A stretch of 39,751 nt of DNA from SAR202 cluster bacterium (GCA_009392295.1 VFGW01000019.1:1-39751); one strand, 5' to 3'. Shown: positions 1 through 9,063, counted from the stretch's first letter. Numbers and translations are program-made. The notes: generated from the letters alone by a model not told the origin.

Positions 1-577
<577 letters not shown>

Positions 578-833
578 CACATTGTGGATCGGTTACTAAT
601 TAAAAGTCATAACATACAACGACTCGTATGATATAACTGTATCTCATGCTTAATTGCAAAAAACATGAGACAAAAATCCAAATTCGCATAGGTAATACGA
701 ATTTGAAAATTACGCAGGATTAAATTGTTAAAGTACAAATCGGAAAATTCCGACTATTGGCTCGAATTACGCAAACAGAAAAGACCCATGAAAAGAAACT
801 CTTTACAAAGCGTAATAAAAAGGCCAGACAAGA
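578..833 (-). other. Leader of the 23S rRNA transcript with hairpins
   Basis: This non-coding stretch lies between the inferred 23S promoter and the 23S 5' end. On the minus strand it holds an 11-bp hairpin at 679-705 (CAAATTCGTAT, loop TACCT, ATGCGAATTTG, one G-U pair) and a small perfect hairpin at 740-753 (TCGGAA / TTCCGA). The 9-mer AATTACGCA occurs twice on the plus strand, near 710 and 766. These could be processing or antitermination elements of the rRNA transcript, but that is inference. No open reading frame or tRNA was seen. Confidence 0.5.
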
Positions 834-863
834 ATTATATGAATGATTACATCGTAGAGTCAA
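834..863 (-). promoter_or_regulatory. Probable sigma70-type promoter of the 23S rRNA
   Basis: On the minus strand TTGACT (-35, 858-863) is followed after 18 bases by a perfect TATAAT (-10, 834-839). It is the best promoter match in the interval between the phosphatase stop at 953 and the 23S start, and it points into the rRNA. It would give a leader of about 250 nt. Confidence 0.6.
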
Positions 864-952
864 GGTTTATTGAGCAAAAGGTTTAATCAATAAACCAAAA
901 ATCATCAAAAAGTTGTTCTATGAACATAAACCTGCAAATCATAATGAACAGT

Positions 953-1852
953 TTATTGTGAGTTTTCATTATATCCAAAAATTAAATCAACAATATCTTT
1001 TGCAAAATCTTCAGTACAAGACGCAATGAACCATGGTATGCTCTCAGAAGACTTGTTAGGATCAAAAACATATTCCTCCAAGTTGCCGGACTTAGAGACT
1101 GAATATACTTTCAAACCTGAAGCCCACACAAACCCCAACCCAGGATCAATCTCAGTCCTAGGTTCATCAAACATTACATATGCATTGGTCATGCCTCTAG
1201 AAAGCCACGGATAACTACAAGCTCCTCCATCAGGCCAAAAACGCATTTTGGGAAATTGACTTTCCATGATTTTTGTAAAATTATTTAATTTGTTTCCTAG
1301 CAATCTTAAATACTTAGGACTCATAATATAGCACGCAATTATTGAGTCATTAGAAACTTTAGTATCTTTAGACGATTGCAGATTAATAATTTCACCGGTA
1401 GAATATATTTCTAATTTTACTCCATTTGAGTCTGCAAAATATATCTCTTTCCTAATAAAATCAGCCGCACAAGCCCAAACAGGAACTAATGATTTTGGAT
1501 CCCACACAGTTAAAACAGTCCACCATTCAGCAGGTAATCCTCGCATATAATGACCAGACCCATCAAAAGGATCACAAGTAATAAAATAATTTATCTCAGA
1601 TGAATCACCAATATTAAGTTGAGTGTGCTCAGAAAACAACCTCAGTGAGCAGTTTGATGCGCGTAATTTTTCTATCAATAAATTTTCACAAAATTCATCC
1701 AAACCGATTTGAACATCTTCAGTTTCTAATCTGCCCGGAACTAAGCCAATAGAATTCTTACCAAAACCATCAACGTAAAATTGAGGAATTAATTCCATTA
1801 ACTCTCTAAAAAATTGATCAATTTGACTCGTTACATTTAAAAAATTAGACAT
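953..1852 (-). CDS. Inositol monophosphatase/fructose-bisphosphatase-like phosphatase
   Basis: The 299-residue product carries the metal-binding signature of the inositol monophosphatase superfamily as TCDPFDGSGHY, where classic members have DPIDGTxNF. A late motif EIDPGLGFVWASG corresponds to the WDxAAG region with its metal-binding Asp. Length and motif order fit Mg-dependent Li-sensitive phosphatases, which act on inositol phosphates, FBP, PAP or similar. The exact substrate cannot be read from the sequence, and the F/S/Y substitutions in motif 2 suggest a divergent subfamily. The start is ATG at 1852; no strong ribosome binding site was seen. It is transcribed alone, divergently from yhhQ, and is followed by the rRNA promoter. 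Confidence 0.8.
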   Translation of the reverse strand: MSNFLNVTSQIDQFFRELMELIPQFYVDGFGKNSIGLVPGRLETEDVQIGLDEFCENLLIEKLRASNCSLRLFSEHTQLNIGDSSEINYFITCDPFDGSGHYMRGLPAEWWTVLTVWDPKSLVPVWACAADFIRKEIYFADSNGVKLEIYSTGEIINLQSSKDTKVSNDSIIACYIMSPKYLRLLGNKLNNFTKIMESQFPKMRFWPDGGACSYPWLSRGMTNAYVMFDEPRTEIDPGLGFVWASGLKVYSVSKSGNLEEYVFDPNKSSESIPWFIASCTEDFAKDIVDLIFGYNENSQ

Positions 1853-1908
1853 TCAAATACTTTTACGAATAATTAAATACTACAAAAATTAACAATACCT
1901 AATGTTGC

Positions 1909-1937
1909 ATATAAACAAATTTATAATATTTTGACAA
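1909..1937 (-). promoter_or_regulatory. Probable promoter of the phosphatase gene
   Basis: On the minus strand TTGTCA (1932-1937) and TTATAT (1909-1914) are separated by 17 bases, upstream of the ATG at 1852. The -35 overlaps that of the opposing yhhQ promoter. Confidence 0.42.
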
Positions 1938-1959
1938 CAAAAAGCAACAAAATCATACT
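1931..1959 (+). promoter_or_regulatory. Probable promoter of yhhQ
   Basis: A perfect -35 TTGACA (1931-1936) is followed after 17 bases by CATACT (1954-1959), four of six matches to TATAAT. Transcription would start near 1966 and give a leader of about 100 nt. A preQ1 riboswitch was looked for in this leader and not found. Confidence 0.42.
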
Positions 1960-2066
1960 GGATATCTGGAGGACAAATTATTTTCTCTAAAAATTTTTAT
2001 TGTTTAAAAATATGTTAAAATAAATATTTAAAATATTCCCAAAAACAAAAAACTAATCAATCAAAA

Positions 2067-2678
2067 ATGTATCTAATTTCTCTATCAGTTATATTCACCA
2101 CATTATTACTTACCGCAAATATTTCAGCTGTAAAAATTATTGCTATAGGCACAGAAGGAATTGATGCTGGTATCATTGCATACCCCTTAACATTCTTAAT
2201 ATCTGATGTCTTATCCGAAATATATGGTAGAAAAATTACAACAAAAATAATTTGGCTTGGATTTATATCTAATTTACTAATGATAAGTATTTTATTTTTA
2301 GTTGGCATAATTCCAGAAGCATCTTACTGGAATGACCAAGAATCATATAACAAAATACTGGGCTCCGTTCCGAGAATCATTTTTGCTTCCATGATTGCAT
2401 ATTTAATAAGCCAACATCACGATGTTTTTGCTTTCGAAATGTGGAAAAATATTACAAAACAAAGATTCTTGTGGATAAGAAATAATGCTTCTACAATAGT
2501 TTCTCAAGGAATTGACACTACCATATTTGTGCTACTAGCGTTTATAGGTACATATTCAACAAATGAAATCTGGAATATGATTTGGATAACTTATTTAATT
2601 AAAGTAGCTATAGCTATTATTGACACTCCACTTGTTTATATTCTTGTAAACTTCATTAAATCAAAAAATAATTCCTAA
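2067..2678 (+). CDS. yhhQ: Queuosine precursor transporter, YhhQ/VUT family
   Basis: The 203-residue polytopic membrane protein has the conserved core of the VUT family: an early AGIIAYPLTFLISDVLSEIYG segment (residues about 29-50, quoted loosely) and a later QHHDVFAFEMWKN...LWIRNNASTIVSQGIDTTIF block. Charged residues inside predicted helices are typical of the family. Members import preQ0/preQ1 or queuine for tRNA modification; this is family knowledge, and the exact base cannot be told here. It is close to the normal length of about 210-220. It is single-gene, divergent from the phosphatase, and its stop lies only 2 nt from the stop of the convergent TPP-enzyme gene. Confidence 0.9.
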   Translation: MYLISLSVIFTTLLLTANISAVKIIAIGTEGIDAGIIAYPLTFLISDVLSEIYGRKITTKIIWLGFISNLLMISILFLVGIIPEASYWNDQESYNKILGSVPRIIFASMIAYLISQHHDVFAFEMWKNITKQRFLWIRNNASTIVSQGIDTTIFVLLAFIGTYSTNEIWNMIWITYLIKVAIAIIDTPLVYILVNFIKSKNNS

Positions 2679-2680
2679 TT

Positions 2681-3241
2681 TCAATCCAAAACCGCTCGAA
2701 GATCTTTCATAACTTTCGCAATGTCACGCATATACATTCCTGGGTCTCTAGAATCATTAAAAACCTTCAAATTAAGAAATACGGGACCTTTCATTTGCAA
2801 AACTAAAGGTAATTTTGCCACAAATTCTTCAATTTCTTCAAATTGAAAACATTTTTCGTATCCACATGATTTCGCTAATCCGGGGAAATCAATGATTTTT
2901 GAACCTGGAATTGGTTGCCCTCCAGTTGTCGAATAAATACCATCATTAAAAACAAAATGGAAAAAATTCTTTGGTTTTTGAGCAGCAATAGTAACTAACG
3001 AACCAGCATTCATTAGCAAAGAACCATCTCCATCTAAAACAAAAACTTTTTTATCTGGCCGAGCGATTGAAAGCCCCAATGCTATATCGGAAGCTTTACC
3101 CATTGCACCAAAAACCGGAAGATCTAAATCTTTGTTTTTTGACAATTTTTCGAAATATCTATTTGGAGTCATAATACTTACCACAATTGCATCTGCACGA
3201 ACTTCGTTAATAGCTTCAACTGCGTCATATGAATTAATCAT
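2681..3241 (-). CDS. Thiamine-diphosphate enzyme subunit, sulfopyruvate/phosphonopyruvate decarboxylase beta-like
   Basis: The 186-residue protein equals the C-terminal (PP-binding) half of TPP-dependent decarboxylases. GDGS at 71-74 and FNDGIY near 98-103 form the GDG...N motif that binds Mg and the diphosphate. The best family match is ComE, the beta subunit of sulfopyruvate decarboxylase, or a phosphonopyruvate decarboxylase half. Such enzymes need a pyrimidine-domain partner (ComD-like), and none is present in this window, so the subunit must work with a distant product or differently. Its ATG overlaps the ubiX stop (ATGA), which implies translational coupling at the end of the quinone-type operon. 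The substrate is unknown. Family is fairly sure, function not. Confidence 0.75.
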   Translation of the reverse strand: MINSYDAVEAINEVRADAIVVSIMTPNRYFEKLSKNKDLDLPVFGAMGKASDIALGLSIARPDKKVFVLDGDGSLLMNAGSLVTIAAQKPKNFFHFVFNDGIYSTTGGQPIPGSKIIDFPGLAKSCGYEKCFQFEEIEEFVAKLPLVLQMKGPVFLNLKVFNDSRDPGMYMRDIAKVMKDLRAVLD

Positions 3242-3855
3242 TTATCACCAAACAAATCTTTTTTATATTGCATTCCTTCTGGCAATTCGGATACAACTCC
3301 AAATAAAACCATGACCCGTTCAACTATAAAGTCCACAACATCATTTACAGATTTTTGAAAAAGATAAAAAGCAGGATTAGGAGGAAGAATTGTAGCCCCC
3401 ATAAATGCCAAATCAGATAAGTTCCTTAGATGAACCGCATGCAATGGAGTTTCTCTGGGAACTACCACAACAGTCCTTTTTTCTTTAAAACTGACATCAG
3501 CTGCCCTTCGCAAAAGATTATCAGATAAACCTTGTGCTAAAGCGCCAACTGTTGACATGCTAGCTGGTATAATAACCATACCTCTAGTTGGAAAAGTCCC
3601 ACTAGCAATCGGAGCTGTTAGCTCTCCTATTTGATGAAATTTAAAATTTTGACTAGAAGACCATTTCTCTAATTCTTCACCAAACGATGTTTCCATCTCT
3701 TTTTCCCAAACAATTCTAGAAGCGGAAGATGCCGTCAGAATAACTGGAACATCCAATTCCAAAAAGCGATCTATAGTGGATTTAGCCAAAACGACACCAC
3801 TTGCACCGGTAATTCCTACAACAACAGGTTTTTTATTATCCAATTGTTCCTCCAT
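3238..3855 (-). CDS. ubiX: Flavin prenyltransferase UbiX (MqnM-like)
   Basis: UbiX attaches dimethylallyl to reduced FMN to make prenyl-FMN, the cofactor of UbiD. The 205-residue sequence has the Rossmann-like FMN loop VVVGITGASG (11-20), a PASMSTVGALAQG segment near residue 100, the ADVSFKEKR block and VPRETPLH, all standard UbiX landmarks. Length is normal. It is the fourth gene of an operon after a nucleotidyltransferase fusion, ubiD and ubiA, which fits a decarboxylation step in quinone synthesis. Its stop overlaps the next start by 4 nt. Whether it belongs to ubiquinone-type or futalosine menaquinone synthesis cannot be decided from sequence alone. Confidence 0.93.
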   Translation of the reverse strand: MEEQLDNKKPVVVGITGASGVVLAKSTIDRFLELDVPVILTASSASRIVWEKEMETSFGEELEKWSSSQNFKFHQIGELTAPIASGTFPTRGMVIIPASMSTVGALAQGLSDNLLRRAADVSFKEKRTVVVVPRETPLHAVHLRNLSDLAFMGATILPPNPAFYLFQKSVNDVVDFIVERVMVLFGVVSELPEGMQYKKDLFGDK

Positions 3856-3896
3856 AATCGATAGTTTAATAATAGATATTTTACTCGATGAAATAT

Positions 3897-4745
3897 TTAA
3901 GTAACAGTCAAAATTGTAAAAATAAAAAATACAAAAGAAAAATATCCATTTGTAAACATAAAAACTTTTGGAATTTTTGATAAATCTAATGGAGTCACAA
4001 AATAATATCTTAATAAAATACCCAAGCTAGATATAAAACATCCCAAAAAATAAACATACGATAATTCAAGTACGAATCCTAAGCTAATAAATGACAAAAT
4101 TGCTATTAAATCGAAAAATTTAGCAATTGTAAAAGAACGAGCCAAACCAAATTTTTGAGCAAAAGAATACAAACCATGTTTAATGTAAAATTCTCTATCT
4201 TGAGTATGATAAATTATGTCGAAAGCTGTTGCCCAAAAAACTACTCCTGTAGACAAAATCACAGTAGCATAAGAAAAAGTCCCTGCGGCACCAATCCATC
4301 CTCCAGCAGGCGCTAAAGCTAAAGCTCCACCTAAGATTAAACTCGACAGCCATGTGAATCTTTTACTAAAAGGATATATCGCCAAATAAAAACCCGCAAT
4401 TGGCGACAAAATAAATGACAAAAAATTTAATTTCCATGAAGCAAAAAATAAACATGCCAAACCAATTAATCCAACAACTACCAACTCACTAGGATGAATT
4501 AATCCAGCTGGCAAATGTCTAGAAGATGTTCTAGGATTTAAAGAATCAATTTTTAAATCAATCACTCTGTTTGCGGACATGCCAAAAGTTCGTGCACCAA
4601 TCATAGCTAAAATTATCAATGTAATTGTTTCAAATTGTAAAAAAGAGCTACGTGAAAGAATTGCTCCGACAAAAGCAAAAGGCAAAGAAAATATAGTCTC
4701 TTCAAACCTGATAGATTTTAAATAATCGATAAATTTATTAAACAC
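3897..4745 (-). CDS. ubiA: UbiA-family prenyltransferase (4-hydroxybenzoate or MqnP-like)
   Basis: This integral membrane enzyme transfers a polyprenyl chain to an aromatic acid. The first Asp-rich motif NRVIDLKIDSLNPRT (from about residue 59) and the second, DIIYHTQDREF (from about 176), mark the Mg-diphosphate site. LPFAFVGA at the N-terminus is typical of UbiA/MqnP. I chose GTG at 4745, one base after the ubiD stop, giving 282 residues; a TTG at 4784 would add 13 residues overlapping ubiD. Neither has a clear Shine-Dalgarno, so coupled reinitiation is likely. With ubiX and ubiD it fits either 4-hydroxybenzoate prenylation or the 1,4-dihydroxy-6-naphthoate step (MqnP) of the futalosine route. 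Confidence 0.9.
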   Translation of the reverse strand: MFNKFIDYLKSIRFEETIFSLPFAFVGAILSRSSFLQFETITLIILAMIGARTFGMSANRVIDLKIDSLNPRTSSRHLPAGLIHPSELVVVGLIGLACLFFASWKLNFLSFILSPIAGFYLAIYPFSKRFTWLSSLILGGALALAPAGGWIGAAGTFSYATVILSTGVVFWATAFDIIYHTQDREFYIKHGLYSFAQKFGLARSFTIAKFFDLIAILSFISLGFVLELSYVYFLGCFISSLGILLRYYFVTPLDLSKIPKVFMFTNGYFSFVFFIFTILTVT

Positions 4746-4746
4746 T

Positions 4747-6216
4747 TTAATTAGAAATATTGTATTTAGACCACTTACTATCAACTAAATCTTTAATTGA
4801 TTTTGACATCAATATATCAGAAGGCCAAGGCCTTGATCTACCATCAATTTTACTTTTAGCAGTAGCATCAATTCCTATTTTACTTCCATATCTTGGTGTA
4901 TTTGAAGCATGGTCCAAATCATCAAGTGGCCCCTGAGATATCAAGATATCTTTTTCGGGATCCAAATTCGATAAAACTCTCCATGCAACCTGAGAATAAT
5001 CCTTTAAATCTACGTCATGATCAACAACAACAATTGTCTTAGTTAACATTAACAGACCTAAACCCCAAATAGCATTCATCACTTTTTGAGCATGCCCTAG
5101 ATAAGATTTTTTAATAGATATAATTAATAAATTATGAAAAATTCCTTCCGCTGGCATACTAATATCCACAATTTCAGGCAAAACCATTCTTAATGCTGGC
5201 AACATTAATCTGGTACTAGCCAATCCCATAAAATAATCTTCTGTAGGGGGTATTCCTACCATTGTAGAAAGATAAATAGGATCTTTTCGATGAGTAATAG
5301 CAGTAACATGAAAAACAGGATACTCATCTTCCTCAGAATAATATCCAGTGTGATCCCCAAAAGGTCCTTCTTTACGTAATTCACCTAAATTTAAATAGCC
5401 TTCTAAAACAATTTCTGAATTTGCAGGCACTTCAATATCTATTGTTTTACATTTTACTAACTCTACTGGTTTACCTCTCAAAAATCCCGCAACCATAAAT
5501 TCATCTATACTAGGAGGTACAGGTAATGACCCTGACCAAGTAGTAACTGGATCAGCACCAATTACGACAGCTGCTTCTAATTTTTCATTCCCAATTTGCC
5601 CAGAATCTTGATAATGTTGAGCAGCAACTTTATGAGTTTGCCAGTGCATACCAGTAGTATTTTTATCAAAAATTTGCATTCTATAAGTACCTACATTCCT
5701 TATGCCAGTTTTAGGATCTTTAGTAATCACTAAAGGCAAAGTAATAAAACGACCAGCATCATCAGGCCAACATTTCATTGCAGGGAACATATTCAAATCA
5801 ACAGACTCACCCAAAAAAACAACTTCCTGGCAAGGTGCTTTACGGTTTTTTGGAGAAATAATTTTGGGTTGAGATTTAGCAACCGAAGCAATTTTAGTTA
5901 ATGCACTAACTTTATCAAATATATTAGTGGGAGGTTTAGAGACCATACCTAAAATTTTATCTACCTTGTCACCCAATTCATCTAAATCATTCACACCTAA
6001 AGCCCAACACATTCTTTTTTGGCTTCCAAAAATATTAATAGCTAAAGGCACATCATTATTTTTAACATTAGAGAAAAAAAGTGCTGGGCCTCCTGTTTTC
6101 ACAACTCGGTCTGTGATTTCGGTAATTTCTAAATCTTGATCAACAAGTTCATCAATAACCACTAAATCATCTTTTAATTTTAGAAATTCAATATATTCAC
6201 GTAAATCTTTAAACAT
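4747..6216 (-). CDS. ubiD: UbiD-family prenyl-FMN-dependent decarboxylase (UbiD/MqnL-like)
   Basis: The 489-residue protein starts with LREYIEFLKLKDDLVVIDE and EITEITDRV, typical of UbiD decarboxylases, and holds the active-site block EGPFGDHTGYY at 283-293, whose Glu belongs to the E-R-E triad. RNVGTYRMQ near 173-181 matches the prenyl-FMN/Mg binding segment. Its length is close to E. coli UbiD (497). Together with the neighbouring UbiX, which makes the cofactor, and UbiA, it should decarboxylate a prenylated aromatic acid during quinone synthesis. A role on another aromatic acid is possible, since UbiD specificity is not readable by eye. Confidence 0.93.
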   Translation of the reverse strand: MFKDLREYIEFLKLKDDLVVIDELVDQDLEITEITDRVVKTGGPALFFSNVKNNDVPLAINIFGSQKRMCWALGVNDLDELGDKVDKILGMVSKPPTNIFDKVSALTKIASVAKSQPKIISPKNRKAPCQEVVFLGESVDLNMFPAMKCWPDDAGRFITLPLVITKDPKTGIRNVGTYRMQIFDKNTTGMHWQTHKVAAQHYQDSGQIGNEKLEAAVVIGADPVTTWSGSLPVPPSIDEFMVAGFLRGKPVELVKCKTIDIEVPANSEIVLEGYLNLGELRKEGPFGDHTGYYSEEDEYPVFHVTAITHRKDPIYLSTMVGIPPTEDYFMGLASTRLMLPALRMVLPEIVDISMPAEGIFHNLLIISIKKSYLGHAQKVMNAIWGLGLLMLTKTIVVVDHDVDLKDYSQVAWRVLSNLDPEKDILISQGPLDDLDHASNTPRYGSKIGIDATAKSKIDGRSRPWPSDILMSKSIKDLVDSKWSKYNISN

Positions 6217-6227
6217 TTTAACCTGTG

Positions 6228-7373
6228 TTATCTTAAATCCTTTGAGGAGATATCAACCCTAAAGTCCTTTTCCGGAATTTCTGAAACTAATTTTTCAAAT
6301 CTTTCATCTATTTCAATATTTGAAAGAGATTTAAAATCACCACTTTCATTAGATCTACCAACAACAAAAAACTTTACACCTAATTCATTGAAATCAGAAA
6401 TTGTATCTTGCAAATCTTTTTTAGATTGATAATATTTTTCATCCCATATACGTTCCATAGTATCAATACCAACAATAAACTTACAACCAGGAAAAAGCTT
6501 GGATTTTTGTAAAAACGTAGTAGACCGAGTAATTATAATTCCACTCAAACCTCTAAATTGTCTTACTCTATCGATCAATTCGTCTCTATTCAAACTGGGT
6601 TTATCCACATTCGATATAGAAAGTTCAAAAAAAACATCAAAATGCCCAAAAGCTTTCAAGCCATATTCCAATATACCAATATGACCTCGATGCAAAGGAT
6701 TAAATGAACCGGGAATCAACACACCTGAAAAATCTATATCATCTGTAGCCAAGCCTGATTGATCAATAAAAACATAATCTTTCTTCGCTTGTATTAATTG
6801 ATCAATTAACTTTTCCAATTTAGAATATCTAATCAATTTTTCTTTCCTAAACAAATTAATTTTAAAATCGTTTTTTAAATCTAAAACTTCATACATCAAA
6901 GAAATTATAACTTTACTAGTAATTTGATCTTCAAGCACCCTATCCCTTGATCCTTTTTCAAAAACTAAAGAATACCCAAATAGTTTTTCATGTGATTTTG
7001 CGACCATATAAAATTTATTTTGGCTTCTTTTAAATCTGTTAGTCTCTAGAGAAGCAGTTACTCCAATACCTACTAAATTATTTTTATCAGGATTATTACA
7101 TAATGCTTCTTCATAAGATTTATTAGCTAGCTTCGAAGCAGTTTCTAAACTTACAGATTTTTGAATTGAGCTACCCAAATATTTATTTAGAGATGTCCCA
7201 GAATAAGGTAAAACAACTTCTAAGATTTTATTCGAAGCACCTGGAACACTTAGGAGCCAATCAACTACTTTAATTCCTCCACCTGTTATAGCCAAAGAAT
7301 AGGAAGCATCTACCGAAGATTCATACAAATTTTTTACTATATTACGAATTTGAAGCTCTTCAGTATTTTTCAC
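6228..7373 (-). CDS. Fusion of a PncC/CinA-C-like domain with a NadD-like nucleotidyltransferase
   Basis: Residues about 1-165 resemble the CinA C-terminal (PncC, NMN amidase) fold: SLAITGGG, then VPGAS, then LPYS, in the order seen in CinA (TGG, VPGSS, AYS). Residues about 215-381 form a cytidylyltransferase-like domain with PGSFNPLHRGH (221-231), the nucleotide-binding GxFxPxHxGH motif, and a final ISSKDLR (375-381) equivalent to the ISSTxxR motif of NMN/NaMN adenylyltransferases. The protein ends exactly at that motif, so the usual C-terminal helix is missing. If both halves are active it could deamidate NMN and adenylylate the product, but this is inference and catalytic residues of the amidase half look weak. 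The start is GTG at 7373, supported by AGAGGTG just upstream. It is the first gene of the ubiD-ubiA-ubiX operon. Confidence 0.72.
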   Translation of the reverse strand: MKNTEELQIRNIVKNLYESSVDASYSLAITGGGIKVVDWLLSVPGASNKILEVVLPYSGTSLNKYLGSSIQKSVSLETASKLANKSYEEALCNNPDKNNLVGIGVTASLETNRFKRSQNKFYMVAKSHEKLFGYSLVFEKGSRDRVLEDQITSKVIISLMYEVLDLKNDFKINLFRKEKLIRYSKLEKLIDQLIQAKKDYVFIDQSGLATDDIDFSGVLIPGSFNPLHRGHIGILEYGLKAFGHFDVFFELSISNVDKPSLNRDELIDRVRQFRGLSGIIITRSTTFLQKSKLFPGCKFIVGIDTMERIWDEKYYQSKKDLQDTISDFNELGVKFFVVGRSNESGDFKSLSNIEIDERFEKLVSEIPEKDFRVDISSKDLR

Positions 7374-7409
7374 AAAATTTCACCTCTAATAGATATATCT
7401 AAACATCTA

Positions 7410-7439
7410 TATCTAGTAATATCATCTGAAATTTAACAA
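7410..7439 (-). promoter_or_regulatory. Possible promoter of the fusion gene-ubiDAX operon
   Basis: On the minus strand TTGTTA (7434-7439) and TAGATA (7410-7415) lie 18 bases apart, upstream of the GTG start at 7373. A perfect 12-bp palindrome TAGATATATCTA follows at 7390-7401. The match is modest in such AT-rich DNA. Confidence 0.3.
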
Positions 7440-7594
7440 TAAATTAGAATAAATTCATCTGGTTTTATTAGATAAGTATTAATAATTTCCTTAAAGTAAT
7501 GTTAACATCCTTAATATATCAATCAATCTTTAGATAAATTTATTATTTTCTCTTATTACAATAAATCACTGAGAAAAAGTGTAGGAAAGACTAA

Positions 7595-9028
7595 TTGAGC
7601 TCAAAATGGCAACCTAAACCTGGCGACCAAGTAATCAGGCATCCCAGAAAACAACAAATTAGTCCTGTAAAAATTGATATAGGATCAAACAGAAAAAGTA
7701 GTCCTTCAAATATTACTGCTCCGATATTAATTACTAGCACAATTTTAATTATTATGACCATTGGAGCATTTATATTATTGATGCCATTTTCTAATACAAC
7801 TGGTGAATTTACACCTATACTTGATGCTATATTCACATCCACTTCAGCAACTACAGTAACTGGTTTAACAACTCAAAACTCTACAATTTATTGGTCCTGG
7901 ATCGGAAAAGCCACTATAGTAATTTTAATCTACATAGGTGGCTTGGGTATTATGACACTAGCAACATTTTTTTTAATTTTGATGCGCCAAAAAGTATCTC
8001 TATCACAAAGAATAGTTGTAGCAAATACACTTCAGATCAACGAAATGGGAAGTTTAGTAAACTTGACGTTAAAAATTGTAGGTGTTGTGACAACCATCCA
8101 GTTAATTGGTGCAATTATCCTTTATACAAAATTTTCTACAATTCTACCTCCAACAGAATCTATTTTTCTTTCAATTGCACATTCAGTTTCATCATTCAAC
8201 AATGCAGGATTTGTTTTCTTTAATGATTCTAATAGCCTTGAACATTTTCAACAAGATCACTTTATTTTATCAATCACATCACTCCTAATCTTTCTAGGAT
8301 CAATTGGCTATTGGGTTTTCATAGACTCATTTCAATTTAAAAGAATTTCTTTAATTTCCTTAAATTCAAAAATTGTTTTGATTGGAAGTCTATTTTTTAT
8401 TCTACTTGGAGCAACAATTTTCTTTTTTTCAGAATTTAACAATTCAAAAACAATTGGCGATTTGAATATTTATAACAAAATTTCTGTTTCTTTTTTTCAA
8501 TCAATTAGTGGTAGAACTGCAGGATTTTCCGTAATTGACCACTCTCAAGCAAACACTTCAACAAATTTCTTCTATAGCTTCTTAATGATAATAGGTGGCG
8601 GAGCGGCGTCGGTATCCGGAGGAATAAAAATAAACACTTTCGCAATAATTGCAATCTCAATTTATTGCAATATGAAGGGCAAATTTGAAACTTCTATTTT
8701 CGCCAGACAAATACCTATAAAACAATTATATCAAGCTCTTTCAATATCTAGCATTTCGATTTTTACTCTAATATTACTAATATTTCTAATGACATTCGAC
8801 CCTCACCAAATAAATTTCTCACAGTTACTTTTTGACACAACTTCTGCTTTCGGAACTGTAGGTGCAACAACAAATATTGTAGATAAAATTTCAAATTATG
8901 GAAAAACTATTTTTATTATATCTATGTTTACCGGAAGAATTTTACCTTTTAGCTTAGCATCAATCACATCTAGAGAAAATTCCACATCCATTTACCACTA
9001 TGCTGAAGAAAGAATTACAATTGGCTAA
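7595..9028 (+). CDS. trkH: Trk/Ktr-type K+ transporter membrane subunit (TrkH/KtrB)
   Basis: The 477-residue membrane protein has the four pore loops of the Trk/Ktr/HKT superfamily: SATTVTGL (about 84-91), SSFNNAGF (about 194-201), SGRTAGF (about 309-315) and SAFGTVGA (about 431), each with the filter glycine. It conducts K+ (possibly Na+-coupled) under control of a cytoplasmic RCK ring, here the KtrA-like product of the next gene. The start is TTG at 7595, preceded by AGGAAAGA at 7583; the first 40 residues are a basic cytoplasmic tail. Length (477) lies between KtrB (about 445) and TrkH (about 483). Confidence 0.93.
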   Translation: MSSKWQPKPGDQVIRHPRKQQISPVKIDIGSNRKSSPSNITAPILITSTILIIMTIGAFILLMPFSNTTGEFTPILDAIFTSTSATTVTGLTTQNSTIYWSWIGKATIVILIYIGGLGIMTLATFFLILMRQKVSLSQRIVVANTLQINEMGSLVNLTLKIVGVVTTIQLIGAIILYTKFSTILPPTESIFLSIAHSVSSFNNAGFVFFNDSNSLEHFQQDHFILSITSLLIFLGSIGYWVFIDSFQFKRISLISLNSKIVLIGSLFFILLGATIFFFSEFNNSKTIGDLNIYNKISVSFFQSISGRTAGFSVIDHSQANTSTNFFYSFLMIIGGGAASVSGGIKINTFAIIAISIYCNMKGKFETSIFARQIPIKQLYQALSISSISIFTLILLIFLMTFDPHQINFSQLLFDTTSAFGTVGATTNIVDKISNYGKTIFIISMFTGRILPFSLASITSRENSTSIYHYAEERITIG

Positions 9029-9063
9029 CTTTAATAATTTCAAAAAACTAATTAAAAAATAAA

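Noticed and set aside
578-952. 16S rRNA or tRNA upstream of the 23S
   Set aside because: No 16S 3'-end sequence (such as GGATCACCTCC) and no tRNA TPsiC motif were found on either strand.
1966-2066. PreQ1 riboswitch before yhhQ
   Set aside because: An A-rich CTAA tail is present, but no stem and loop matching the preQ1-I aptamer could be built upstream of it.
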